64,000 bases of DNA from Oscillospiraceae bacterium (GCA_009784445.1 WRBQ01000001.1:62001-126000), one strand, 5' to 3'; counted from the stretch's first letter, positions 9,150 to 18,425 are shown. Numbers and translations: made by a program. Notes: generated by a model not told the origin, from the sequence alone.

Positions 9150-9716
9150 ATGTTAGGCATGGTTAGAGAAATGAAAAAGAAGAAGCACGGCATCCCCGAG
9201 GATATGCTGTCTGTTTTCGAGAATATCTATCACCAACACAGAGACGAGATACGCTTTTCGCCCGAATGGAATGACGTGTTTTGCCAAGCCATGAGCAAAC
9301 ATCTCACCCAGGCGCAGCGGTTTCAGCTGTATGAAACACAAGGTGCCTGCAACGGCGCAGCAGCCGACAGCGAACGCAAAATTTTCGCGCTTGAACACGC
9401 CCATTTGGCTCTTGATGAAAGAATCGCACTGTTTGCAGAAACATTCGGCAGATGCAAGCCTGTGCTGAACGATGACAACACGCTCACGCTCATTTTCAAG
9501 TGCTCGCATGGCTACTACGCACGAGTGAAAGAGGGCAAATTCAGCACGCCGCCGCTGAATGTCGAGGGCTATTTCGAGCGATGCGCAGGCGGGCGATTGT
9601 ATGAGCTGCAAAAAGCGCTGGGCATCAAGCTGAGGATTAAGTCGGTAGACGTATCGCCGCTATTCGAGCATGTGGAAAACCCGGTTGTGTTCACATTTGA
9701 AATAGTGGAAAATTAA
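9150..9716 (+). CDS. Hypothetical protein (about 188 aa)
   Basis: ORF with RBS atggaggg; Cys/His in C-terminal half. Confidence 0.65.
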   Translation: MLGMVREMKKKKHGIPEDMLSVFENIYHQHRDEIRFSPEWNDVFCQAMSKHLTQAQRFQLYETQGACNGAAADSERKIFALEHAHLALDERIALFAETFGRCKPVLNDDNTLTLIFKCSHGYYARVKEGKFSTPPLNVEGYFERCAGGRLYELQKALGIKLRIKSVDVSPLFEHVENPVVFTFEIVEN

Positions 9717-9736
9717 ACATAAACATTTTCGCAAAA

Positions 9737-9773
9737 CATGACAGCCTGTTGTCATGTTTTTTGTGTTATACTA
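9737..9773 (+). promoter_or_regulatory. Promoter/operator copy 2 of the shared element
   Basis: ACATGACAGCCTGTTGTCATGT perfect dyad (8-bp arms, 6-nt spacer), then extended -10 TGTTATACT. Confidence 0.7.
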
Positions 9774-9817
9774 ACGTTGTGCTGCGGCACACAAAACACG
9801 AAAGGAGCATAAAAGAT

Positions 9818-10228
9818 ATGCTTATTCCAGCAATCGCGTTTCAAGGCAACTGTGACGAGGCCATTGCGTTTTACAAAGAGGTGTTTGGGGCACAAGTTAG
9901 CAACATTAGCTATGGCAGCGAGGCCCCAAAAGAATTTGGCGAGGGCGAACCGTTGCCAGATAATTTTGTGATGTATTCAGAGGTAACCATGTTGGGCGCA
10001 ACCATGATGATGAGTGACGGTGGCAACAAGCCATTGTCAGAATCAGATTTTTGGATGCAAGTTTCGTTTGACACGAAAGACGAAGTAGTTTCTGTGTTTG
10101 AAAAGCTAGCAAATGGCGGAACAGTTGTTGAAGCACCCACAGCGCAATTTTGGGCAACCCTAAACGCTTATGTAACGGATCGCTTCGGTTTGCATTGGAA
10201 TATTTTGACAAACGAACAGGTTTCATAA
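9818..10228 (+). CDS. VOC family protein (PhnB/glyoxalase-like)
   Basis: MLIPAIAFQGNCDEAIAFYKEVFGAQV ... DRFGLHWNI; RBS aaaggag. Confidence 0.85.
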   Translation: MLIPAIAFQGNCDEAIAFYKEVFGAQVSNISYGSEAPKEFGEGEPLPDNFVMYSEVTMLGATMMMSDGGNKPLSESDFWMQVSFDTKDEVVSVFEKLANGGTVVEAPTAQFWATLNAYVTDRFGLHWNILTNEQVS

Positions 10229-10258
10229 AAAATACTACTAACAAAGGAGCTTAAATTC

Positions 10259-10579
10259 ATGTCTAATGCTATTTACTACGTTTCCTACCCATTGAAGAAA
10301 GATGCTTCGGTGCCGGATTTTTTGCTGGCAGCAGAAAAACTAAACAACGAGTTTATCTCAAAGCAACAAGGCTATGTGTCGTGGCAGCAATTTCGTGACG
10401 GTGACATTTGGGCAGACGCTATCACATTTGAAACGATGGAAGATCTCGAGAATTTCAAAGTTGTGTCGAACAACCCCAGCGAATTGGCCGAGCATTTTTA
10501 TTCGTTCATGAACTTCAACCCCAAGCTTTGCAAGTCGCATGTCTACACTGTTGAAAGAACGTTGACGAAGGTGCAATAA
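10259..10579 (+). CDS. Small protein, antibiotic-biosynthesis-monooxygenase (ABM)-like
   Basis: VSWQQFRDGDIWADAITFETMEDLENFKVV resembles ABM/dimeric alpha-beta barrel proteins; RBS aaaggag. Confidence 0.6.
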   Translation: MSNAIYYVSYPLKKDASVPDFLLAAEKLNNEFISKQQGYVSWQQFRDGDIWADAITFETMEDLENFKVVSNNPSELAEHFYSFMNFNPKLCKSHVYTVERTLTKVQ

Positions 10580-10580
10580 T

Positions 10581-11273
10581 ATGCTAACGAGCGAAACCGT
10601 AAAAGAATACGGCGTGAACGCAGGCGCGAGCGTGGTTGGCATCGCCGCTGCGACGGACTTCGGATTAGCGCCGGCTGGCTTCAAACCCACCGATGTGCTC
10701 GCGGGCTGTGCTTCCGTCATTGTGTTGGGTGCTGCGTCTTCGCCACAAGTGCTGGGTGATGCAGCCGAATATACCGCTAGCCGCAATGCCATGCTCGCAA
10801 CCATGACAGACATGGCCAAGCAAGTTGCCAAGCGCATCAAAGCTGACGGGTACAAGACAAAAGCTATCAGCGCAACCGGCGGCAAATGGGTGCAGGGTGA
10901 AGGAAGAAAAGAGCACTTTGGCACCATTTCGCTCAAACACGCTGCGGAGCTAGCCGGGCTTGGAGTGATTGGCAAGAATTATTTGCTCACCAGCCCGCAG
11001 TTTGGCAATTTACTTTGGCTTAGCGCTATGCTGACTGACGCACAACTGACACCAGATGTAAAACTGCAATCAACCATGTGCGACAATTGCAACAAATGCG
11101 TTGAAGCTTGCCCCTGCGGCGCGCTAGATGACATTGCCTCGTTCGACAAAAAAGGCTGTTCTCAGTTTTTCAAAATCGAAAACAAAGCACTTGTCATCCA
11201 GTGCTTCAGATGTCGCACAGCGTGCCCTCATCGTTTTGGTGCTGCTGGCAAAAAAAGTTTTTGCCAAACATGA
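10581..11273 (+). CDS. 4Fe-4S protein, epoxyqueuosine reductase-like
   Basis: CDNCNKCVEACPCGAL and CFRCRTACPHRFG Cys clusters after a QueG-like N-terminal region. Confidence 0.75.
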   Translation: MLTSETVKEYGVNAGASVVGIAAATDFGLAPAGFKPTDVLAGCASVIVLGAASSPQVLGDAAEYTASRNAMLATMTDMAKQVAKRIKADGYKTKAISATGGKWVQGEGRKEHFGTISLKHAAELAGLGVIGKNYLLTSPQFGNLLWLSAMLTDAQLTPDVKLQSTMCDNCNKCVEACPCGALDDIASFDKKGCSQFFKIENKALVIQCFRCRTACPHRFGAAGKKSFCQT

Positions 11274-11305
11274 CGCACAGTTGTCATCTTAAGTATGTTA
11301 TACTG
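11268..11305 (+). promoter_or_regulatory. Promoter/operator copy 3 of the shared element
   Basis: ACATGACGCACAGTTGTCATCTTAAGTATGTTATACTG; same dyad and extended -10. Confidence 0.7.
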
Positions 11306-11345
11306 GTGTTGTGTTGAGACACAAAAAAACAACAAAGGAGAACTG

Positions 11346-11621
11346 ATGATGGAAAACGAAAAATGTTGCGAAAGCTGTGGCATGCCCATGGGCGAAACCG
11401 ACGAAATGTATGGTCTGGAGGCCAATGGCAGCAAAAGCGCGGACTGGTGCAAGTTTTGCTATGAAAACGGCGCATTCACCCAGCCGGACCTCACCCTTGC
11501 GGAGCAAATTGCGCAATGCACGGAACTCATGGTAAACGAGTTTGGCTTTGAACGCGCAGACGCTTTGCTTCAATGCCAAGAAGGCCTGCCCACGCTCAAG
11601 CGCTGGAAAACAGCAGCTTAA
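11346..11621 (+). CDS. Putative zinc-ribbon domain protein
   Basis: CCESCGMPMGETDEMYG...WCKFCYENGAF; RBS aaaggag. Confidence 0.8.
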   Translation: MMENEKCCESCGMPMGETDEMYGLEANGSKSADWCKFCYENGAFTQPDLTLAEQIAQCTELMVNEFGFERADALLQCQEGLPTLKRWKTAA

Positions 11622-11627
11622 CTCAAC

Positions 11628-11656
11628 AAAACCCGGACTTTTCGTCCGGGTTTTTT
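11628..11656 (+). terminator. Intrinsic terminator
   Basis: aaaacccggacttttcgtccgggtttttt. Confidence 0.85.
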
Positions 11657-11671
11657 CTGTTTGCCAAGGGC

Positions 11672-11700
11672 TTGCAATTTGCGCAAAAATATGGTATAAT
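11672..11700 (+). promoter_or_regulatory. Sigma-A type promoter for tmk
   Basis: TTGCAA (11672-11677), 17 nt spacer, TATAAT (11695-11700). Confidence 0.65.
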
Positions 11701-11781
11701 AGACACTAGACGCTAGATTTTAGATACAGATGATTAATGTACAGCGAAGCGACGGAGCTCACCGCAGGTGTGGTATAATAG
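11692..11781. repeat. Heptad + REP-like composite bracketed by 11-bp direct repeat TGGTATAATAG
   Basis: TGGTATAATAG at 11692-11702 and 11771-11781; heptads at 11700-11727; REP-like acagcgaagcgacggagctcaccgcaggtg at 11741-11770. Confidence 0.8.
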
Positions 11782-11804
11782 TTGGGTATAAGGAGATTAT
11801 TCCC

Positions 11805-12452
11805 ATGCTGATTGTTCTTGAAGGTCTGGACGGCAGCGGCAAAAGCACGCAGCTGGCATTGCTGCAACAATGGCTTGCCGCGCAGGGCGCAAACCCACTC
11901 ACCACTAAGCTGCCGGATTACGACGACGACTCGTCGCTGCTGGTGCGGCAATATCTTGCCGGGCGTTTTGGCAGCCAACCGGGTGATGTTAACGCCTATG
12001 CCGCATCGATGTTCTACGCCGTGGACCGCTACGCAAACTACAAGCTCAAATGGGCGCAAGATTATGCCGACGGCCACGTGATTCTGGCCGACCGCTACAC
12101 CACGTCCAATGCTTATCATCAGGCAAGCAAGCTGCCGCCTGAGCAATGGACGGACTACTTTGCTTGGCTTGAGGACACCGAGTATAATAAGCTCGGCTTG
12201 CCTAAGCCCGATTTGGTGCTTTACCTCGACATGCCCACCGCGCTGTCGCACATGCTCACCGGCAAGCGGGGCGCGCAGGACATTCACGAAAGCGCCAGAG
12301 ACTACCTTGCCTTGTGCCGCGAAGCCGCCCTAGCTGCCGCCGCGCACTACGGTTGGCACATCATCCCTTGTGCAGAAAATAATACAATCCGAAGTATTGA
12401 GGAGATTCATGATAGCATCGCAAACCACATCCGACCCTGCCTTGCCCTGTAG
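11805..12452 (+). CDS. tmk: dTMP kinase
   Basis: MLIVLEGLDGSGKSTQLALLQ; VILADRYTTSNAYHQASKL. Confidence 0.88.
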   Translation: MLIVLEGLDGSGKSTQLALLQQWLAAQGANPLTTKLPDYDDDSSLLVRQYLAGRFGSQPGDVNAYAASMFYAVDRYANYKLKWAQDYADGHVILADRYTTSNAYHQASKLPPEQWTDYFAWLEDTEYNKLGLPKPDLVLYLDMPTALSHMLTGKRGAQDIHESARDYLALCREAALAAAAHYGWHIIPCAENNTIRSIEEIHDSIANHIRPCLAL

Positions 12453-13353
12453 CGCCAACCCGCTGGGCTTTCACCAACCCACCGCGCAAGACTACACTTG
12501 GGCGCAGCCGATTTTGCACAACGCCGCCCGCGTGGGCTGTGAATTCTGCTTCGGCAACATTTTTGCCTGGTGCCTGAAATATGGCACCGAAATTGCGCAG
12601 GTGGGCGAGTTTTTCATCTCGCGCAGCCGCAACCAAACGGTGCACTGCATGCCCATTGGGCAGGGCGATTTGCGTGAAGTGCTCGATTTGTTGCAGGCCG
12701 ACGCCGCCCGCTGCGGGCACCCGCTGACGCTTTACGGCATCACCGAGGATGACATTCCGCGGCTAGAGGCCGCCGCCCCCGGGCAGTTTTGCCTTGAGCG
12801 CTGCGCACAGGATGACTTCGATTATATCTATGCCCAAAGCGATTTAGCAGAGCTTGCAGGCAAGAAATACCACCAAAAGCGCAATCACGTGGCGCGCTTT
12901 ATGCGTGAGTGCCCCGGCTGGCACTATGAAGAGATCACCCCCACTATGCTGGACGAAGTTCTTGCCATGGAAAAAGCTTGGGCTGCCGAAAACCGCGAAC
13001 GCAACCCCGAGGGCTTTGACGAAGAACTCGTGGCCTTCGAGCGCAGCATCAGTCAATTCGAGGCCTTTGGCATGCGTGGTGCCGTGCTGCGCGAAAACGG
13101 CGCAGGCAGCCGCATCATCGCCTTTACCATGGGTGAACCGCTTAGTGCCAACACCTTTTGCACGCACTACGAAAAAGCCTATGCCGACTACACCGGCACC
13201 TATCAAATGATCAATCGCACTTTTGCGCAGCACAGCTTGGATGAATTCGAGTTCATCAACCGTGAAGAAGACTTGGGCCACGAAGGCCTGCGCAAAGCCA
13301 AGCTCAGCTACCACCCGGCCATGCTGCTAGAAAAATATCGGGCGGTGTTTTAG
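12409..13353 (+). CDS. DUF2156 (phosphatidylglycerol lysyltransferase C-terminal-like) protein
   Basis: KKYHQKRNHVARFMRECPGWHYEEIT, NREEDLGHEGLRKAKLSYHPAMLLEKYRAV. Confidence 0.8.
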   Translation: MIASQTTSDPALPCSANPLGFHQPTAQDYTWAQPILHNAARVGCEFCFGNIFAWCLKYGTEIAQVGEFFISRSRNQTVHCMPIGQGDLREVLDLLQADAARCGHPLTLYGITEDDIPRLEAAAPGQFCLERCAQDDFDYIYAQSDLAELAGKKYHQKRNHVARFMRECPGWHYEEITPTMLDEVLAMEKAWAAENRERNPEGFDEELVAFERSISQFEAFGMRGAVLRENGAGSRIIAFTMGEPLSANTFCTHYEKAYADYTGTYQMINRTFAQHSLDEFEFINREEDLGHEGLRKAKLSYHPAMLLEKYRAVF

Positions 13354-13405
13354 CCGCTTCGCTGTGTTCTCGGATAGACTGTGCAAGATGAAAGGTCTTT
13401 GCGTT

Positions 13406-13972
13406 ATGATCTGCCAACTCACTTACGATGATTACCTACAGGTGCTGCACGTGTGGCAAACCTGCTTTGGCGACAGCGAAAACTATGTGCGCTTCTTTTG
13501 GCAACACGCTTTTCCCCATTGCCAAGGCATTGGCTGTTGGGCTGGCGACACACTGGTGAGCGTGCTGTTTTTGCTGCCGGGCGCATTGCAGCCCGCAAGC
13601 ATCGCAGCAGACTACGTCTACGCCGTGGCCACCCTACCAGATTATCGCAACCGCGGCTTGGCGCAACAGCTCATCACGCACGCCGCAAGTGGCACAAGCG
13701 CCCTTGCGTTGTATCCTGCTACCGCGCAGTTGCAAGCCTATTACGCCAAACAGGGCTTTGCGTCCGCCTTTCGCAAGCAAGATTGCGGCATGGGCAAGTT
13801 CGAGTTCACGCCCGCCATGCTGGCTTATCTGCAAGCAGAGGCTAAACTGGTTAACCGCGATTTATCCCCGTGTGATGCCTTCGGCGGCATGCTGCTACCC
13901 TTGGATGAACAAGCGCACGCATGGCTCACACAAACGCAAGGACAAGCCTATTTGGAATACACGTTGGAGTAG
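13406..13972 (+). CDS. GNAT family N-acetyltransferase
   Basis: YVYAVATLPDYRNRGLAQQLITHA. Confidence 0.8.
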   Translation: MICQLTYDDYLQVLHVWQTCFGDSENYVRFFWQHAFPHCQGIGCWAGDTLVSVLFLLPGALQPASIAADYVYAVATLPDYRNRGLAQQLITHAASGTSALALYPATAQLQAYYAKQGFASAFRKQDCGMGKFEFTPAMLAYLQAEAKLVNRDLSPCDAFGGMLLPLDEQAHAWLTQTQGQAYLEYTLE

Positions 13973-13974
13973 TT

Positions 13975-14526
13975 ATGAACAAAGCCGCCTTACGCCGCGA
14001 ATTATTAGCCCAACGCAGTGCCATGCCAAACAAGCAAGCCCGAGATGCCGCACTGTGCCAAGCGATAATTGTACATCCCGCTTTCATTCAAGCCAATGAA
14101 ATCCTAGGGTTTTTCCCCATCGGCACCGAGCCAGACATCAAGTCCGCACTTGAGCACGCCCTCGCACAAGGCAAAGCACTCTATCTCCCCTGCTGCACGC
14201 CTGAAACTCGTGTGATGACATTCCGCCGCATACACGCATTAAATGAACTGGTGCCCGGCGCACACAATATTCCCGAGCCGCCACCTTATCACCTAGCACT
14301 TAGCACTAAGCACTTGGCACTGGCTCTCGTTCCCGGTTTAGCGTTTAACGAGCAGGGCTACCGATTGGGCTACGGCGGCGGATATTACGACCGATTTTTG
14401 GCAAACTTTCAAGGAAGCACACTGGGCATTTGTTATGCCGCGATGATAGGTGAAATTCCCACCGGTCCGCACGACTACCCCGTGGATGTGGTGGCTACTG
14501 AAGGAGAACAGTATGGACAACAATAA
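13975..14526 (+). CDS. 5-formyltetrahydrofolate cyclo-ligase
   Basis: ALVPGLAFNEQGYRLGYGGGYYDRFLANF signature. Confidence 0.88.
   Translation: MNKAALRRELLAQRSAMPNKQARDAALCQAIIVHPAFIQANEILGFFPIGTEPDIKSALEHALAQGKALYLPCCTPETRVMTFRRIHALNELVPGAHNIPEPPPYHLALSTKHLALALVPGLAFNEQGYRLGYGGGYYDRFLANFQGSTLGICYAAMIGEIPTGPHDYPVDVVATEGEQYGQQ
14287..14321. repeat. Heptanucleotide repeat tract inside the cyclo-ligase CDS
   Basis: TATCACC|TAGCACT|TAGCACT|AAGCACT|TGGCACT. Confidence 0.8.
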
Positions 14527-15850
14527 CAACGGCTTTCAGCCGCGGCGCCAGCAAGAGCCGTTTAAGCTCGACATCAACTTTGATGATGACGACCTGTTAT
14601 ATGCGGATTCTGATTTAGCGGATGATATTCCTGTGCCTGCCAAGCCCAAGGGCGAGGTATATTTTTCCAATCCGCCACCTGCCGCACCTGCACGCCCGCA
14701 AACCATGGCCAATGCAGGCAGCAGTAAACCGAAAAAACCGGCGAAAAAGCGCAACAAACGCGGCCTATCCTCTGCGATGATTTTGGTCATAGTTTCGCTA
14801 TGTTTGTCCATTGTGCTGTCGTATGTGGGCATCACCGCCATGCGTGATATTTTCGCCATCGGCAAAGATCCACTGAACACCCGCGAAGTGAGCGTGGTGT
14901 TGCCGCACAACGCCACCACAGACGAAGTTATTGACATTTTGGCACAGCAGGGTCTCATTCAACAGCGCTGGATTAGCCAGATTTACGCCCGCTTTACCTA
15001 CTGGCTGGTTAACCGCAACGTGGTCAACCCGCCTGCGCCTATTTATCTACCAGGTGAGCACATGGTGTGCATTAGCTGGGCCTTAGAGGAAATGCTGGAT
15101 AGCATGCGCCCGCGCCGCGGTGTGTATCAAACCGTTACCGTCAATTTTCACGAAAACATGACCGCGCGGCAAATTTTTGACCGCTTGCATGATAACCGCG
15201 TGGTCAGCCGTGACAGCCTGATGCGTGCCATGCACAGCGGCGAATTTGACTATCACTTCATCAATAATCTCGGCGACACCAGTCTGCGTTTCTTCCGCCT
15301 AGAGGGTTATCTCTTCCCCGACACCTATGAGTTTTTCGTTAACGAAAGCCCCCACAGCGTGCTGCGGCGCTTCTTTGATAACTTCAACCGCCGCTGGACC
15401 GACGAACACGCTGCCCGTGCCGCCGAACTTGGCATGACCACTGATCAAATTATCATCTTGGCTTCTATGATTCAAATGGAAGCAGCAAATGCGCAGCAAA
15501 TGCGGCAGGTTTCCGGTGTGTTCCACAACCGCCTGAACAACCCCAGCCAGTTTCCCCACCTGCAAAGCGAAGCAACCCAGCACTATATCATGAACAACGT
15601 GGCGCAGCACGTGGAAAGCGGCATGCTAGCCTCCATCAATCAAGTCTATAACACCTATGTGCGTCCCGGCCTGCCTGCTGGTCCCATTGGTAACCCCGGC
15701 ATGGACGCCATAGAAGCCGCCCTGTGGCCCGCTGATAGCAACTATTATTTCTTCCAGCACGACCGCAACGGGCAGATTTATCTGTCTGCCACCCGCCAAG
15801 AACACGAAAGCACACGCTCACGCCTGATGCTGGAAGGGCTACTACGTTAA
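14513..15850 (+). CDS. mltG: Endolytic transglycosylase MltG
   Basis: LEGYLFPDTYEF, IILASMIQMEAA, GVFHNRLNNPSQFPHLQSEATQHY, YNTYVRPGLPAGPIGNPGMDAIEAAL; single TM. Confidence 0.92.
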   Translation: MDNNNNGFQPRRQQEPFKLDINFDDDDLLYADSDLADDIPVPAKPKGEVYFSNPPPAAPARPQTMANAGSSKPKKPAKKRNKRGLSSAMILVIVSLCLSIVLSYVGITAMRDIFAIGKDPLNTREVSVVLPHNATTDEVIDILAQQGLIQQRWISQIYARFTYWLVNRNVVNPPAPIYLPGEHMVCISWALEEMLDSMRPRRGVYQTVTVNFHENMTARQIFDRLHDNRVVSRDSLMRAMHSGEFDYHFINNLGDTSLRFFRLEGYLFPDTYEFFVNESPHSVLRRFFDNFNRRWTDEHAARAAELGMTTDQIIILASMIQMEAANAQQMRQVSGVFHNRLNNPSQFPHLQSEATQHYIMNNVAQHVESGMLASINQVYNTYVRPGLPAGPIGNPGMDAIEAALWPADSNYYFFQHDRNGQIYLSATRQEHESTRSRLMLEGLLR

Positions 15851-15927
15851 GCGCCTGCGGGCGCAAAGCTTTTGCCACTTTTTTTGCAAAAAAAGTAGCG
15901 CAAAAAACCTAGATTAGCATTATAAAA

Positions 15928-15980
15928 GTCCACCGCGAAGCGGCTAAAGTTTTTTGGTTCTTTTTTTCAAAAAAAGAACA
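15928..15980. repeat. GCGAAGCG / poly-T hairpin repeat, copy 1
   Basis: gtccaccgcgaagcggctaaagttttttggttctttttttcaaaaaaagaac. Confidence 0.8.
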
Positions 15981-15998
15981 GAAAAGGAGTCTTTCCCC

Positions 15999-17195
15999 AT
16001 GACAGAACTACTCGCCCCCGCTGGCGACATGGATTGCCTACAGACCGCACTGCGCTTTGGCGCGGATGCGGTCTATTTGGCAGGCAGGCATTTTGGCATG
16101 CGTGGCGGCGCGAAAAATTTTGCGTCGGACGAGCTGCCCAAGGCTGTGCAGCTGGCACACGCGGCAGGCAAGCAGGTTTACGTGGCCTGCAATATTATCC
16201 CCCACCCAGATGATATGGCTACCCTGCCCGCTTGGCTCAAGCAAATCGCGCAAGCCAAGGCCGATGCCGTCATCGTCAGCGACTTAGGCGTGATGAAACT
16301 TGTGCAAAAGTATGCCCCCGGCGTGGCGATACATATCTCTACTCAGGCAGGCGTAACCAATGCCGAAACCGCCTGTGCCCTGCATGAGCTGGGTGCAAGC
16401 CGCGTGGTACTCGCGCGTGAACTCACCTTGGAGGAGATTACGCAAATTCGCGCCAACATCCCGCGTGAGCTTGAACTGGAGTGTTTCGTGCACGGTGCGA
16501 TGTGTGTCAGCTACAGCGGCCGTTGTTTGCTCAGTAACTACCTCACTGGGCGGGACGCCAATGGCGGAGCTTGCACTCAACCCTGCCGCTGGGGATATGC
16601 TTTGGTGGAAGAAACCCGCCCCGGCATCTACCTGCCCATTGAGGAAGACGTCCGCGGCACGCACATCATGCACGCGCAGGACTTGTGCTTGATTGAGCAT
16701 ATCCCGGCATTGCTGGGCGCAGGCATCACCAGCCTGAAGATTGAAGGCCGCGCCAAAGCGGCATACTATGTTGCGGTGGTGGTTAATGCCTACCGCGCTG
16801 CGCTGGACGTCGCGCTGCAAGGTCAGCCTGTGCCCGCTTGGGCATTGCGCGAGCCTTATCTGGTTAGTCACCGGGAATACTGCACCGGCTTTGCCTTTGC
16901 CAAACCGGGTGAGGCTGCGCACATCAGCGAAATCAGCGGCTATATCCGCGCCAGTGAGCCAATCGGCATTGTGCAACGTTGCGAGAACGGTCGGTGCTAT
17001 GCTGTGCAGCGTGGCCGTGCTTTTGCGGGTGATGCCTTGCAAGCCGTCGCGCCTGGCCAGCCACCGGTTGACTTGCAACTCAACGACCTGCAAGACGAAG
17101 CCGGGCAACCTCTTGAGGCTACCCGGCATGCGGAAATGTTGTTCAGCTTTTCGTGTGATTTAAATCTGCCCTTCGGCACCATTTTGCGCAAGTGA
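15999..17195 (+). CDS. U32 family peptidase
   Basis: TELLAPAGDMDCLQTALRFGADAVYLAG; ELECFVHGAMCVSYSGRCLLSNYLTGRDANGGACTQPCRW. Confidence 0.92.
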   Translation: MTELLAPAGDMDCLQTALRFGADAVYLAGRHFGMRGGAKNFASDELPKAVQLAHAAGKQVYVACNIIPHPDDMATLPAWLKQIAQAKADAVIVSDLGVMKLVQKYAPGVAIHISTQAGVTNAETACALHELGASRVVLARELTLEEITQIRANIPRELELECFVHGAMCVSYSGRCLLSNYLTGRDANGGACTQPCRWGYALVEETRPGIYLPIEEDVRGTHIMHAQDLCLIEHIPALLGAGITSLKIEGRAKAAYYVAVVVNAYRAALDVALQGQPVPAWALREPYLVSHREYCTGFAFAKPGEAAHISEISGYIRASEPIGIVQRCENGRCYAVQRGRAFAGDALQAVAPGQPPVDLQLNDLQDEAGQPLEATRHAEMLFSFSCDLNLPFGTILRK

Positions 17196-17939
17196 TTCAC
17201 TTGCGTTTTTTTTCTTGCCGTTGTTTAGCAAAATTACAAACAGCGGAATAAACCCAAGCAGCACCAGCGCACTCAAGCCAATGCTGACGGCCAGGTTTTC
17301 GTGCACAAAGCCCAGCACATGCCCCGCAAGGGGAATGCGCAGCGCGGTAACGCCCATCACTTGGCTGCCGCCCACGTGAGGGTCTGGGCTGCGGTTTGCG
17401 TCGCCTTGGGTGATGAATCCCAAGCCGCTGGGGTCATCAAAGTTTTCTAAAATAGCCATCACGCGGTGGGTCAGCGGGTCTTGCTGCGTGCCGCGGTCGA
17501 CGGTAATCACATTGCCCACTGCAATGTGTTGCGGTTCAACATTGCGCACGATAATCGCATCGCCCGCGCGCATCCAGCCGGACTGCACATTGCCGTTGCT
17601 GTTTGCCGTGGGCGCCATGGAATTTGAAGTGACATGGAACACACGCAAACCTGCCACGGCACGCGCGCTGTTTGCGCTCAGCGCAGTCATGGCCGCGCCG
17701 CCTAGTATTACCACGCACAGCACGCTCATCAGCGCAAGGGCAACCCAAGGCACTGCTTTGGATTGTCTTTTTTGCTTTGCTTGTGGCAATGCAGGCAGAG
17801 TGAACGCCAAGCCATCGTCAGGCATCACAACAGCAGATGCCTGTGCAGGCACGCCAAGCAACGCCAGCAAATCGTTGTCGCTGTCGTTAATGTCGCATGC
17901 ATCAATGAGCTGCATGAACTGCTGTTGTAAAACAGACAT
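17160..17939 (-). CDS. Signal peptidase I, SipW/archaeal (S26B) type with N-terminal cytosolic extension
   Basis: FHVTSNSMAP, GDAIIVRN, TVDRGTQQDPLTHRV, ITQGDANRSPDPHVGGSQVMG. Confidence 0.85.
   Translation of the reverse strand: MSVLQQQFMQLIDACDINDSDNDLLALLGVPAQASAVVMPDDGLAFTLPALPQAKQKRQSKAVPWVALALMSVLCVVILGGAAMTALSANSARAVAGLRVFHVTSNSMAPTANSNGNVQSGWMRAGDAIIVRNVEPQHIAVGNVITVDRGTQQDPLTHRVMAILENFDDPSGLGFITQGDANRSPDPHVGGSQVMGVTALRIPLAGHVLGFVHENLAVSIGLSALVLLGFIPLFVILLNNGKKKNASESLAQNGAEGQI
17188..17213 (+). terminator. Intrinsic terminator for the U32 gene
   Basis: cgcaagtgattcacttgcgtttttttt. Confidence 0.75.
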
Positions 17940-18065
17940 CTTGCCCTACCCTTTCCAGTTCTTTCTTCCATCTTAGCACGACACAGCGCAAAAGTCAAGC
18001 AGGCCGCAAGTTCTTTCTTGCGGCCTGCCCCATTTTTCATCTGTGTTACCAAATATTAACGTGTT

Positions 18066-18317
18066 CTACTTGTCGCCCTTCCGCAAATTACCTGACTCCA
18101 AGAACAGCACACCCAAGCAAAGCAAGGCGAATCCGCCGCGCAGGCCAAGCGCCAGTTGTTGCGCCGCCATCATCGAAAACTGGAAATCCAGCATATGCCC
18201 AGCCGTGGAATACAGCAAAGTTGCCGCCAAAAACAACAAAACCAGTGCCGCGCCGCCGGGTTTGAGCAGACGAATACTTTCGGGCTTTAAAGTTATGCTT
18301 TCGCGTAAAGTCTTCAT
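18066..18317 (-). CDS. Small membrane protein
   Basis: Two hydrophobic segments; gaggga RBS-like sequence upstream. Confidence 0.5.
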   Translation of the reverse strand: MKTLRESITLKPESIRLLKPGGAALVLLFLAATLLYSTAGHMLDFQFSMMAAQQLALGLRGGFALLCLGVLFLESGNLRKGDK

Positions 18318-18390
18318 GGCACATCCCTCCTTTTACTGCACCTATCATAGCATACTGCGGCCTAAAATGCAATGGCAGAATATTTCCAAT

Positions 18391-18419
18391 TTGACAATCC
18401 CTGCAAAACATGCTATACT
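18391..18419 (+). promoter_or_regulatory. Sigma-A promoter immediately upstream of ATG 18426
   Basis: TTGACA (18391-18396), 17 nt, TGCTATACT (-10 at 18414-18419). Confidence 0.8.
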
Positions 18420-18425
18420 ATTTGC

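Noticed and set aside
16284-17129. 281-aa minus-strand ORF
   Set aside because: Antisense to the U32 peptidase; no domain.
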